A stretch of 64,000 nt of DNA from Mytilus californianus (taxonomy: Eukaryota > Mollusca > Bivalvia > Mytilida > Mytilidae), in contig NW_026262701.1 of NCBI RefSeq assembly GCF_021869535.1, positions 45,697,278-45,761,277 of the forward strand, in the 5' to 3' direction. The position numbers and the translations under genes were made by a program. How positions within the stretch are numbered: position 1 is the stretch's first letter; each line of letters starts with the position of its first letter. Shown here piece after piece: positions 53,701 through 64,000 of the stretch. The notes beneath the pieces are model-generated. The model saw nothing but the letters and a program-made list of their open reading frames with translations. It did no database searches and had not been told where the DNA came from.

Positions 53701-56516
53701 TAAGTCCTCAACGTCGAGATCGTCATACGACTCCTTATTAGAGTTATTGCCCTTTGATGATGATTTTTACCATTTTTTTTTGCGTTTTTGCCTTATATCT
53801 TAAAAATAATAATAGATAGATAGAAACTTAAATAAGAAAAACTGATCAGCAAGACAAGATCTACAATTAAGATGGAAATGAAGGAAATCGTCCGACATCT
53901 CCTTATTGGAGTTATTGTCCTTTAATGACGATTTTCCATTGTCTGTTAACTTTTACAAAAGTCTTTTCCTCAGAAAATGTTGGATCAAATGTAAACAAAC
54001 TTGGCTACAATTATTATTGGGGTATCTAGTTTGAAGAATGTGGCCGATGACCCCGCCTGCCAACCAAGATGGCCGACATGGCTAAAAATAGAACATAGTG
54101 GTAACATGCAAGTTTTGTGTATTATTTTGAAACCTTCATAAATAGACAATATCTGACAGGAGCAAAAATGTTCAAAACGTTGAGCTTTACCAATTGTCCT
54201 CATACATCAAAACTGTCAGACGACCATTTTTTTCATTTTTGCCTATTATCTTGAAAACTATAATAGATAAAGAGAAACTTTAAATTGCAAAAATGATCAG
54301 CAAGACAAATTCTACAAATAAGTCTAATGGTCGAAATTGTCAGTCGACTGCTTATTAGAGTTCTTGCCCTATGATGACGATTTTTACAATTTTTTTTGCG
54401 TTTTTGCTTTATATCTTAAAAATTATTATAGATAGATAGAAACTTACATAAGCAAAAATGATTTGCAAGACAAGATCTACAATTAAGATAATATGGAGGA
54501 AATTGTCCTTTTTGGAGTTATTGCCATTTAAAGACGATTGATTTTCACCATTTTTTTTTGCGTTTTGCCATATATGATAAAAAATTATAATGGATAAATA
54601 GACACTTTAAATCACAAAAATGATCAGCAAGATCTACTAACACGTAAAATTTTGCCGATATAGTTAGTAGACTGTCACTCTTTATAGGAGTGATTGCTTT
54701 TAAATGATTTTTTTCCCTCTTTTGTGTTTTGAGCAAAAATTAAAGAAGATAGAGAGAAACTAAACAGACTAAATGATCAGCAATGCAAGATCATCAAAAC
54801 AGATTTTTGTCATGACTTTTTTTCTCTTCTACAATTTAGAGAGTGTCCTTTCTTGAATATGCAAATAAACCAAGGTGAGCGACACAGGCTCTTTAGAGCC
54901 TCTAGTTCCTTTTGTGACAAAGAGTATGCTAACTTTTTCTAGGGTGTTCAAAATTGTATAAATGTTTTTGATAGGCTATGTTCCTGTTAATGCCAGTATG
55001 TCTTCTTTGACAGTAATTATTTCTCAGCTCTTAACACTACACTATCATAATATGTGTTCTTATCATACCGAAACTTTCCCTTTTATATCAAAATGATATA
55101 TCTATATAGTTTTGTGTGTTTATTTATCTTTTGTAGTCATTACAATTTTCAAGAAAATTACATTAACCTTTTCATTTCTATATATATATATATATATATC
55201 TGAGGGTCTTGATGGGGGAAGCCATAGATTTCGTTATTTTTTGATTTATTATACCATTTTTCTCTATTCTCTATTTATTTTGCTCATTAGAAGATATTTT
55301 GTAAATCCCACCAGGCCCTTATATCTCTTGTTAACTGGATGTGCTGTTTTTTTACTGATTTGTATTCTCATTTCTAGGACTAGATGTGCATATTCATCAT
55401 ATCCCAGGGGAAACATCAGACCAAATTGGTGTATGGATTCCGTCCTGGAAAGCATTCCTTAGTGGTGATGATGTCTACAAAGCTTTCCCGAACATTTACA
55501 CCATACGCGGAGCACCAGCTAGAGATCCGGTAGACTGGTATACATCTGTTCAGAAAATGCTAGATCTGGATCCTGATTATCTTGTTCCTAGTCACCATCG
55601 ACCGCTCATTGGGAAAAATGACATTCGGAATGTATTAATTCCTTACAGAGATGGAATTCAGTTCGTTCACGACCAAGCACTAAGATTTATCAATAAAGGT
55701 TTGACACCTGATGAAATAGCAAAGCGTGTGAAATTGCCAGAAAAATTAGAGAAACATCCTTATTTAAGAGAATTTTATGGCACTGTCCCATGGTCAGTGA
55801 AAGGGGTATTTCAGCTGTATCTTGGATGGTTTAGTGGAGACCCAGTAGACCTTTTCCCCTTATCAACACCAGAAAAAGGCTCACGTGTCATTGCGTTGGT
55901 GGGAGGGGTTGATAATGTTATTTCCGAGGCTATTAAAGCCTGGAATAAGGATGATATACAATGGGCTCTTGAACTTGCTTCATATGTTCTTATACAAGAT
56001 AAAGATAACAAAGACGCCAAGAAACTTAAAGTTGATGCTCTTAACTTATTGGGCAGCAGACAGATAAATTCCATTGCTGCTAATTATTATATCACATGCG
56101 CACTCGAGACAGAAGGTATTGTTAACCTTGAAGATGAGTCAAATAGGAAAAACGAGTGGCAGATAATCCAAAAGCTACCACTGAAACAGTTGTTCCAGAT
56201 ATTTAGTACTATGTTCACGCCGGAAGTTGGAGTTTGTGAAACAACTGAAGGAGTCGTCCAGTTTATCTTTTCAGATACAAATAATTTTGTGGTACTAATA
56301 ATCCGGAATGGTGTCGCTATTATTGAGGAGGATGGAAGAGCAAAGAATGCGGATGTTACTGTAAAAACAACCGAGCCAAAACTTAAGGCAGCGTTTATAA
56401 CGAGACTTGATAGAAAAGGAGACTTTACAAAAGATCTTGATATAGATGGAAGCATAACCAAGTTTAAAAATTATATGAATTGCTTTGAAGAAGATTTTCA
56501 GCTTCTTTTGCCATGA
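50544..56516 (+). CDS. Alkyl-sulfatase-family metallo-beta-lactamase enzyme (4 coding exons)
   Basis: Coding exons 50544-50723, 51513-51719, 52788-53037 and 55378-56516 join in frame to 591 residues, close to bacterial SdsA1 and yeast BDS1 size. The family hydrolyses primary alkyl sulfate esters with a two-zinc site. Residues 4-20 form a hydrophobic signal or anchor segment. THHHQDH (118-124) gives the HxHxDH metal ligands. PGE at 222-224 and Asp243 occupy the places of the two bridging acids (the second is Glu in SdsA1). SHHRP (284-288) supplies the last His. A dimerisation domain follows (FVHDQALRFINKGLTPDEIA to about 440), then a C-terminal SCP2-like domain (about 465-590). Intron 3 is GC-AG. 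TTTTTCAG|TGACC just before the ATG suggests a 5' UTR exon further upstream. Substrate and location are inferred. Confidence 0.85.
51513..51719 (+). CDS. Alkyl-sulfatase-like exon 2 (HxHxDH)
   Basis: The acceptor is TTATTTCAG|GT and the donor GCGCAG|GTAAAA. It encodes residues 61-129, including the strand GLIIVDVTES and the zinc motif THHHQDHIGG. Phase 0 on both sides. Confidence 0.85.
52070..52220. repeat. Dispersed bivalve repeat in intron 2
   Basis: GGGGAATGTGTCAAAGAGAC, AACAATCCGCCAAAGAGCAG and CACCCGGAGGCGGGCTTCGG form a repeat I recognise from mytilids. A 106-codon frame (51903-52223) crosses it and is not a gene. Confidence 0.6.
52335..52708. repeat. Dispersed repeat and poly(A) run in intron 2
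   Basis: GACATTCAAACTCATTAGTC, AAAATAAACTGACATTGCCA and GAACCCCGGTGCTCCGG match the repeat in the SPIDR 3' UTR. A run of 26 A lies at 52683-52708. The run ends about 80 bp before exon 3. Confidence 0.6.
52788..53037 (+). CDS. Alkyl-sulfatase-like exon 3
   Basis: The acceptor is TTTCTATTTAAG|GG. It encodes residues 130-212, including NEVASFFTTSYGAKVRRSSR and a substrate-side segment (INAGLGL, GFIPPTKL). It ends at ATTGCAG|GCAAGT, a GC donor, in phase 1. A GT donor at 53041 would give the wrong phase. Confidence 0.8.
53186..54905 (+). mobile_element. Helentron-like element, full length (copy B), intron 3
   Basis: The 5' hairpin AGCTCACCTGGCCC...GGGTCAAGTGAGCT is followed by TTTTCTCATCACTTGGCGTC and a GTCGTCGTC-rich stretch. 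Multiple monomers carry GAGTTATTGCCC and GATCAGCAAGACAAG. The 3' hairpin AGGCTCT/AGAGCCT is followed by CTAG. T flanks both ends. It makes up most of the 2,340-bp intron 3. Minus-strand frames (53290-53538, 53985-54203) are copies of one monomer, not genes. Confidence 0.75.
55378..56516 (+). CDS. Alkyl-sulfatase-like exon 4 (rest of catalytic, dimerisation and SCP2-like domains)
   Basis: The acceptor is CATTTCTAG|GA. It encodes LDVHIHHIPGETSDQIGVW and the rest of the protein to TGA at 56514. Translation starting at the internal GTG 55386 is not needed, since the exon joins exon 3 in frame. The single large exon holds two whole domains. Confidence 0.85.
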
Positions 56517-56546
56517 ATATCAACGTAAAATTAAAGAAACAGTATA

Positions 56547-56552
56547 AATAAA
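56547..56552 (+). terminator. Poly(A) signal of alkyl-sulfatase-like gene
   Basis: AATAAA 30 bp after the stop codon; a further ATAAAATAAA lies near 56650. Either would give a short 3' UTR. Confidence 0.5.
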
Positions 56553-56559
56553 AAATATC

Positions 56560-58450
56560 TCAGTTTAAGCAAATCATATTGTTTGATCCTATCAAGAATT
56601 GCATCAATTTTAAATTCAACAAATTATCATGACATCAAATTGTGTATTGCATAAAATAAATTGTTTGTGTTTGAAGAATCTTTTTACGATGGGCAAATTA
56701 TTGAATCTTTACTGTTATTCCTGCAGTGTTAATTTTTTCCCATCGGACTACTTTTGAAACCAATAAATACCATAGTGCATATTGGATCACGTTACACGTA
56801 TAAAAGATCATAAAACGTGTTAATATAATTTACAATCCTAATCGAACATACCAGTAATAAAAAAAAATTGAAAGAATAAACGCCTGTATACGGAGTTGCT
56901 GATTCGTTTTTGGATACTTGACCCACTTAACACATTTAAAAACTCCTGTTTTATCTAATAAATTAAATATGTATAAACTGATATAGTCATTGCTTAACTA
57001 AGATCTAGATGATTCTATAGGACTGCGACTCCTTTCATAAAAAATACTTTACGTGAAAAATATTAGTAGTTCTACTCAAAAGATTTGTTGGTGAAAAGAG
57101 TCGCTAATCCAACAGCTTTTCAGTATCCGACCCTCGAGAATAAACGCATATTATATTCTAGCAAAAAGTAATGCTACCGTTATCTTATGCGCATAATGAT
57201 AGGTGCAGCAGATAACGCGAAATTTAAATAACGAGGAAGAAAAGATTTTTTTATATGTGTTAATTATCTTGTCTCATAGGTTATCCCAATACTGCTCATT
57301 AAACAAATATCATATATTAAAACAAACAATACTTTCCCATTAACAATTTATAGTTACTTTAATGAAATAAAGTTTCAGGTTCCGGCTATATCCTTCCTTG
57401 TACTTTGAACTAAAAAAATCATTTAAGTGGATGAAAGGTTATCATTTCAAATTAAACAAAATAATGACCAGATAGATAAATGACAAAAATATTGAAATTC
57501 AGTTTCGTAATAATTTGTTCAGTTTCGTTTTCACATAACTCGTCAACTGTCCAATTAAAGTCTGTCTCAGATTCTGAAATGAAATGTACAGTTTTTAATA
57601 TTTCAGGTTTGGTAAAATTGGTAATATTTTTCATACAACTTCAGCTCGAACTAGTTAAATATTTGTTTAGAAATCAAATGAAATCGGCGAAAAACGTTGA
57701 TAAATTTGTCTTTGAAAGCCACAATGTGAACCTTTTTGGCTGATCGAGTGAGCGTAGCGGCTGATATTTTATGATACCTATACGGAGAAAACCCGATAAT
57801 CTGTCTATCGTTACATCACTGTTCAGTGTTCTTTTCTCCTTCCCCTTGACAGTTTTACGCTTGACGCCTCAGAGCCGTGATACGAGAATTACGGAGCGAC
57901 TGCATAGGGTGGTGTAGGCGAAGGAAAGACGAAAATGTGAGTCTTACATAAGCTTGGTTTTGTTTAGAGGTCTTTGATTTTTATTCTTTATACTATTAGA
58001 TGAGCAACGATTTCGCCGAAAAAGTTTGTATAGCAAATCCATCCAAAATTTAGCTATTAATATATTGTGTTTCGATCCCAAATTTCGCACATGCATTAGA
58101 TAACTAAACATGTTCTGTTCATTAAAGTACTTTTGTTGTTTGATCTTTATCTTATCTGTATTTTCATATAAGTTGTATTGTGTTTGTGCACATAATAAGC
58201 AACAATACTTCATAAAAATAAACAAATAAATAAGCAAATTATATGTTTAAGAGGAATTCCGAAAGCAAGAATGTGAGAAAAAGTACCACACAATAGAAAA
58301 AAAAACAAGTAGGTAAAGTACAAAACATCAAACAACACTATGCGACTGAATGAAAAGGATCAATAGACACATAAGACATAAGATAAAAGTACACTTAGTT
58401 CACCCAACTATAAACCGAGTGCCGTGATGATCTAGCTCGGATACTCTGTC
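56560..58450. other. No recognisable gene
   Basis: The longest frames (57480-57743 plus, 57944-58237 minus) show no domain. A less AT-rich stretch at about 57735-57930 (CAGAGCCGTGATACGAG, GGAGCGACTGCATAGG) could be regulatory or repeat-derived; I cannot tell which. Confidence 0.35.
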
Positions 58451-58454
58451 GTAG

Positions 58455-58710
58455 ATTGATTGATTGATTGGTGTTTAACGTCATTTAAACACTATTGTGC
58501 TATTTCGAGGCGCTCATTTTTTTATTGGTGGAGAAGCCGGAGAGCCCGGAGAGAACCACCTACCTTCGGTAGGAAAACTGACAATCCTAGTCAATTAAGA
58601 TTGGAGTCGAGTGCACCTGCCCCGTGCGGGATTCGAACTCACAACCTCAGTGTTGACTGGCTAGTGATAAAGTAGTTCGACTACTTGGACCAGGTCACCG
58701 AGGCCCCTCC
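58455..58710 (-). mobile_element. RUDI-like SINE (antisense, near full length)
   Basis: This is the reverse complement of the SINE at 9124-9390: head GGGGCCTCGGTGACCTGGTC, B box GAGTTCGAATCCCG, then ATCTTAATTGACTAGGATTG. The tail on this strand is a (CAAT)n-like run, seen as GATTGATTGATTG at 58455. An 71-codon frame on the plus strand is SINE-derived. Confidence 0.75.
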
Positions 58711-58725
58711 GTCATAGAAAATACG

Positions 58726-58728
<3 letters not shown>

Positions 58729-58759
<31 letters not shown>
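58729..58759. repeat. (TA)n microsatellite
   Basis: 31 bp of alternating TA, 20 bp past the SINE head. Shorter TA runs occur at about 19569-19586, 51180-51197, 55181-55199 and 59104-59114. Confidence 0.9.
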
Positions 58760-58762
<3 letters not shown>

Positions 58763-60420
58763 AAGTCTAAATTGAAAACAACGTTCAAACCTATGATTGC
58801 ATTGGATAAAAACCGCAATTTTTATACGTGTGCATGTAAAACAAATTTCTTGGTAGAGGGGTCTAAATAAAGCACAAACAACATTTTCCAAATGACCAAA
58901 AAAGTGAAAAGTATATTTTAACAAAACGCATCTGACTAACAGGTCGAACAACTGATGTTCTTAAACCCTGCTGACTGCCATTGACGATTGCCAAATAAAT
59001 TGATCACGAGATGTAACATGGATCTTAATTATTAATTTAGTACCAAACAGAAAACAATAAACTAGCGGAGAAGATGGTATACCGCAAACATGAGGTGCAA
59101 AAATATATATATATAGAAAGCAACCAGACTTTAATTTTGTGTGCCATATTCTGACGGGGAGAAAATCAGAGGAAGATGATTGTCTCTGACACAGATACTC
59201 TATTGTGGTTGTCAAGGCGTGATGGCAACCGCATGCCTGTAAAAATAATGTTTTTCAGTACCTAGCATTTTTGCTAGCAGTTACCAATCAGTTAAGTAAA
59301 ACCTGTTAATAATGATGAGCTCTGAAATACATAACCCGTATATGTGATACATGTGCTGTTGGCATGTTTTTACAATAAATATTTAACATGTTTAAGTCGG
59401 AATTTGCAAAAATCATCCCTTTTTGTGTAAAACTTTTGTTTAGAAGTAGACCTTCAATATATTCCATTATATATTAAATATATAAACTTGGAAATATTTA
59501 TCATTATTCGATAAAAGCGCTTCATCTGTCACGATAGTGACATTTATAGAAACAAAACTGGGGTTAGTATAGGATGGATCTAAACATTCGACTTCTGTAC
59601 AGTTACACAATATTTATTTCTCTAAAGTTGAGACGAATTTAAAAATTAGTTTAACTTTATCGACATAAATTCAGATATCTTGTTAGAATAAGGAGCAAAT
59701 ACTTTATAAAAATCTATCAAACAAGAAGTTCTGTAAAACTGCCATCATTAAGATTCTAGTATTTATTGACAACATATTTGTTACGTTTGATGGACGTGTT
59801 ATTCAACAGTAAGTTTAGCGTTCCTATATTGAAACAGCAGTGCTTATTATTATGATGCAGACTTTATACAAAGGCTACCCGACAAGACTGGAAAAAAAAG
59901 CTAGCATTATCCTTCCGCAGTCCTAATTTATATACTGTTATCTCACTGGATAACTTCTACTTCATCTTGACTTGATTGATGGACCTGTTGAGAACTAAAA
60001 TTTACGACAAAAAGGAGGCGATTTCAATTTTCCGATTGTAATCTTTCCGTTTTCATAATGAAACATTCTTTAGGCACCTGAATATGAAGTAGATACCTCC
60101 CAGTTGAAAACGATATCCCAGAGCGTGTTTTTGATAATGATTATCGTGATAAAGAATTGCTGAACCAAGGGTTCTTAATAATAAAGTTGTAGTCATCACT
60201 TGTTATACTTACGCCATCATGATATAATAATTTATGTCACATATGGTCGAGCTAGCATGTTTAAATTGTCGCACTAAGCCATTACCCTGTATTCTTTTCA
60301 AATATATGGTATCTCAAATTATACTTATTAACATAATTTAATCTAAGCATTACCTTGAGCAAATCGATGGGTTCCCGTTACAAGTGGAGCATGAACTGCT
60401 TGCCCTCCTGATTCATCTCC
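58760..60420. other. No recognisable gene
   Basis: AT-rich sequence. No domain, RNA or tandem structure was recognised. Confidence 0.3.
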
Positions 60421-60424
60421 TTGA

Positions 60425-60605
60425 GCTCAGGGTTGTTTTTTTTTTTGTGGTTCTTGTTGCTGAATAATTTTTGTTTAGATGTTTGTTGGATAGTTGTCTG
60501 TCTGTTCCGTGCCTGTTTTCTAATGCGCATGATGTTGGTTTTCTACTTCGACTTATGGTTTTTGGTTGCCCCGTGGTATCACCTCCTCCTTAAATTCTTA
60601 TTTGA
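60425..60605 (+). repeat. Diverged copy of dispersed bivalve repeat
   Basis: TTGTTGCTGAATAATTTTTG, GATAGTTGTCTGTCTGTTCC and TTCTACTTCGACTTATGG follow, in inverted and diverged form, the repeat in the SPIDR 3' UTR and at 52.34 kb. The hydrophobic frame across it (60421-60645) is repeat-derived. Confidence 0.45.
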
Positions 60606-62200
60606 AATCTACGACTCTTCATGTTCATATAACTTACTTCAATAAACAGTTAGTGCATATCCTTATTCTAAAAAGACATGTGCGAAGCTTCCATAAAAAG
60701 ACAAATATGTTCATTATAATAAAACCTTTTTTCAAAATTGATAGCATTATTTTTGTACATCGAAACGTTACCGAAACTACTTGACTGAATCAATATTCTA
60801 TCATAATTATATATACATGCAGCATTATGCGCATTGTAGAATATTACATTATTTCATGATAAGGTTCCTCAAGTCTGGATTTTTCTATAGAGAAGGACTT
60901 TCTGCAAGCTATGTGTGTGACCAATCAAAAGGGCAAACAAGGACAGAGAGAAAAAACATGAAACACAAAATCATGATTCCAACTGTATATTTAGGTGATT
61001 TTTATGCTCTATGCTAAAGTCTGAAAACAATTCTTTGTAAATAAATAATTTAATAAACTATACCTGTAAAAAATGAAAACTTAATTTTAATGATAAAGGA
61101 AATTTAAAATATTTGTATCCAGTTTATACAAATGACGCCAATGGTGAAGTATGGTCAATAGAAATATGTTAACCTTCAAGTCTCTCGTCCGGTAGTAATC
61201 CCATGCGTTTGGTGGGCTATGTGGCATGCACTTATACGTATACGCACATACTTCTTGTCAGAATGGGACGTAAAATCCGATGCCTTGTGCGCGCAAAAAA
61301 ACAATATCTGTATTGAAGAAAAAAACACGCGTCAGATCATTGTGGAGTACTAAGGTGGCATGTTGCATGGCAGAATTACCTTTTTCTTTACTGTGCCGGG
61401 CTCCTGTGCCACAATGTAACATATATCCTCTTTTCTGTGGCAGTCCGAATTATCCCATTTCGCTTTTTTTCCAGAGCCTACTTATTCTGTTAGATTCATT
61501 GTTGATTTGTTCAAGGAGTGAATATGCATAAAATATTGCCACTGAACGTTTTTTGCGTCTATAAATGCTGAAAATTCCGTTTTGGACACGGGCTTCGTCC
61601 TTGAATCATGATATCCCCTCCCAAGCAGCATTTGGGTCCTTAACTTCCTTTGCATCACCTGAAATAAAGGTCAAGCTATCGTGGCCACTGAACATGTAAT
61701 GAATAATATATATATTTGTTTCAGAGGCATCTTTAATTTGAGTTTTCCTCACACAAGATTTATTGCATTTTATGCCTTTAAAAAAATTATGACTAATACA
61801 TATATCAATTAGTAGTGTTTTTGTGGTTTTTTTTCAATTTGATCAATCCCTCATTGTATCGTAATCACTGGCTATTTTGAAATAAAATGCTGTGTTCCAA
61901 ATTAAATTAAATAGTTTGTAATAAGTTTTCACGTTGATTTTTAAATATCCTGCTATTAAAATCTTTGGATCTAAAAATTGTTTTTGACAATTGCAAATTT
62001 TATCATTTAAATAAAGGGTTATACATATGGTTCTTTATACCTTGATTAGAGTACAACGATATCTTAAAATTATGGTAATGTATCATCCATGCAATTACTT
62101 TGTACACAGAAAAGTGTGTACTATGAAACCTTGTGCAGGAAAATTAAAGCAACTTGGTGATAATTTTTTAAACTTTCTTAAGGAAGGTGATCTATTTCGT
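60606..62200. other. No recognisable gene
   Basis: A 83-codon frame at 61280-61531 and others show no family resemblance. The segment at about 61140-61500 is less AT-rich and could be a decayed repeat. Confidence 0.3.
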
Positions 62201-62204
62201 CATG

Positions 62205-62290
62205 AATTGATTGATTTATTGATTGTTGGTTGCTTAATGTCCAGTGGCAAATATTTCATGCATGTTCAGGACGATGTCATGAATTGAAAA
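62205..62290. repeat. Dispersed repeat fragment (GATTGTTGGTTGC...)
   Basis: TTGATTGTTGGTTGCTTAAT, GTCCAGTGGCAAATATTTCA and TGCATGTTCAGGA match 30362-30430. Confidence 0.5.
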
Positions 62291-62862
62291 ACTGTGATTA
62301 TGTCTGAAGATAATGTGCCACCTATATATATATATAAACATATTCTGATAAATCTTTTAGTTTTTACTTTGAAATAATAAAAAAAAAAACACAAAACACA
62401 AAACCTATAATCTCTAATCTATTGGTTGTTGCTTTTTAATGCCTATCTGCTAGACTATATCTATGGGGACAAACTATCTTTATGTTTCAAATTTATTATA
62501 GTTTTAGTTTTACTGTGAAATTAAAAAATGTTTTCAAAACATGTAAAGCTTCCACTGCAATTTAATTATTGCCTGCTTTTGGTCAATTTATTTTGTCATC
62601 TTACCATGTAAGAAGAACATGTATAGTAAAACACCGCTTTATATCAGTATACATACTTACACCAGCAGCTACCATCTTTTCATTCTGGAGTGAAGGGCCT
62701 TTTGAAATCACATATTTTACAATAATACTAGTGAGTAGATTCACAAAACTTCGTTAATGAGCTCCTTTTTACAAACACCTGTGATACAAGTAGTCAGGCA
62801 AAATAAACTATCAATAGACCAATTAAAAGATTACTCGAGTTGTAAATATGTGCTAAATTGGA

Positions 62863-62952
62863 TAGTCTATGAAAAGGTATATACTATGAAATTAAGAGCT
62901 CGGGGCAAGCCCCTCGCTCTAAATTTCATAGTATATACCTTTTCCTAGACTA
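62863..62952. repeat. 90-bp foldback palindrome
   Basis: Two 44-bp arms (62863-62906 and 62909-62952) pair with only a few mismatches around a 2-bp AA loop. The left arm runs TAGTCTATGAAAAGGTATAT and ends AGAGCTCGGGGC; the right arm starts GCCCCTCGCTCT. A short CCTAGACTAA direct repeat follows. Confidence 0.85.
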
Positions 62953-64000
62953 ACCTAGACTACTTCATTAATTAGTTTTAAAAGTGAAATAAATTCTAAA
63001 TATATCCAGAGGCTAAGATTATAGTTTATGGTTAGAATAACGTTGACAGATTGAATGTCAATCAATTTGTATTGTTTTTAATCTTTTGTATTTCTATTTA
63101 ATCTGTAGAACTTGAATTAATTAAAAAAAAAATGACACTGAAGATTGTTATATATGTTATACAAATCAATATTGAGCAATGATAGACCTGTATTTAATTT
63201 TCTTAGAATAATTATTATTTGCGACAAGGCTATGTATAGTCTTACCAGAGATGTTTATATTCATGTATGGTTTACTCCTGGTTTGCCCACATTTAATTAT
63301 ACCAATTATCTATTAGTAAAGAAAACAAAAAAGACAAAAGGTTTAATGAGCATACAATTGTATAGTCTGTTCCAACTTAATAGGTTTATAGATTATCTGT
63401 GTTTTCTATATATTCAGGTATTTTTCATTTTGTAGTTTATATTTCTATAGATAAATGATAAATAAATCGAAATTTTTTTCTCAATAATTTAATATCAATT
63501 CAAGCGATTCATTTGACATACAACTAATAACAAAACAATTATGATATAAATACACCAATATATGATAAAATTGTCTTTTATTGCAGACATAATTTATTTT
63601 ATTTATGAATCAAATTTATACATGCATTGCATAAGGAAATAAATTAAGCACTATGGTGAAAATCAAGTAATAAGGGGCACTATATGTGACCAAACATGAA
63701 ATTTTGGGTCCAAATGAGGTCCATGGTGCAAAATGAGATTTTTTTTCTCAATAAGTACCTATTTGTAAGAGAAACATTACTGCAAATTTTTAGAGTGATA
63801 CGGGCTGTAGTTTTATAAGAAATAGCCTTTTGTTTCAAATGTTTTATCTCAATAGTGAAAAATAACAATTTTGCCCTTGTTTCTGGTATTTGGTGAAAAC
63901 TTTAAAAAAAAAAAACACAGAATACAACAGCTGTGTTTGTTATTACATCTGTCTAATTGAAATAAAACCGCAAGTTTATTGTTTTCTGTTTGGTATTGAA
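62953..64000. other. No recognisable gene
   Basis: AT-rich sequence to the window end. A 96-codon frame (63145-63435) has no recognised domain. Confidence 0.3.

Noticed and set aside
57735-57930. Possible promoter or CpG-rich start of a gene between 57.7 and 58 kb.
   Set aside because: Somewhat higher GC but no TATA, exon or downstream coding sequence that I can connect to it.

Overview
This is a eukaryotic, AT-rich, repeat-dense window. Intron-split genes, a RUDI-like tRNA-derived SINE and many repeat families I recognise from bivalve DNA point to a marine bivalve, most likely mytilid-like. This is recognition from memory, not a database result. Most open frames here are chance or repeat-derived; three loci carry real protein-coding signal.

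Layout. Bases 1-15,650 are almost all repeats: a ~53-bp minisatellite, several families of hairpin-bounded elements built from tandem 130-165-bp monomers, a SINE, a higher-order tandem array (~1,464-bp unit, 9.46-13.2 kb) and a Penelope-like reverse-transcriptase fragment nested in another repeat. At 16,365-17,617 there is a two-exon gene for the C-terminal part of a hAT-type transposase-like protein. Next to it (18,208-20,548) is a 2.34-kb element with perfect 31-bp terminal inverted repeats and a 7-bp target duplication, but no transposase.

Bases 23,963-39,619 (+) hold 14 splice-consistent exons of the SPIDR homolog, the scaffold that links BLM helicase and RAD51 in homologous recombination. 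They encode the last ~538 residues and a split zinc-ribbon; the 5' exons were not found. Its introns are full of TA-flanked foldback MITEs and Helentron-like elements, one of them nested in another repeat.

Bases 40.5-48.2 kb are again repeats. Bases 50,544-56,516 (+) hold a complete four-exon coding sequence for a 591-residue alkyl-sulfatase-family metallo-beta-lactamase enzyme (SdsA1/BDS1-like), with an N-terminal hydrophobic anchor, all metal-site motifs and one GC-AG intron. Bases 56.6-64 kb contain no gene I can support.

The most distinctive pattern is architectural. At least six sequence-unrelated repeat families share one plan: a 5' terminal hairpin, often a GTCCGTC-rich stretch, tandem monomers, then a 3' terminal hairpin. 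One family ends in CTAG between T residues without target duplication, as Helentron-type rolling-circle elements do. The two supported host genes have no evident functional link to each other.
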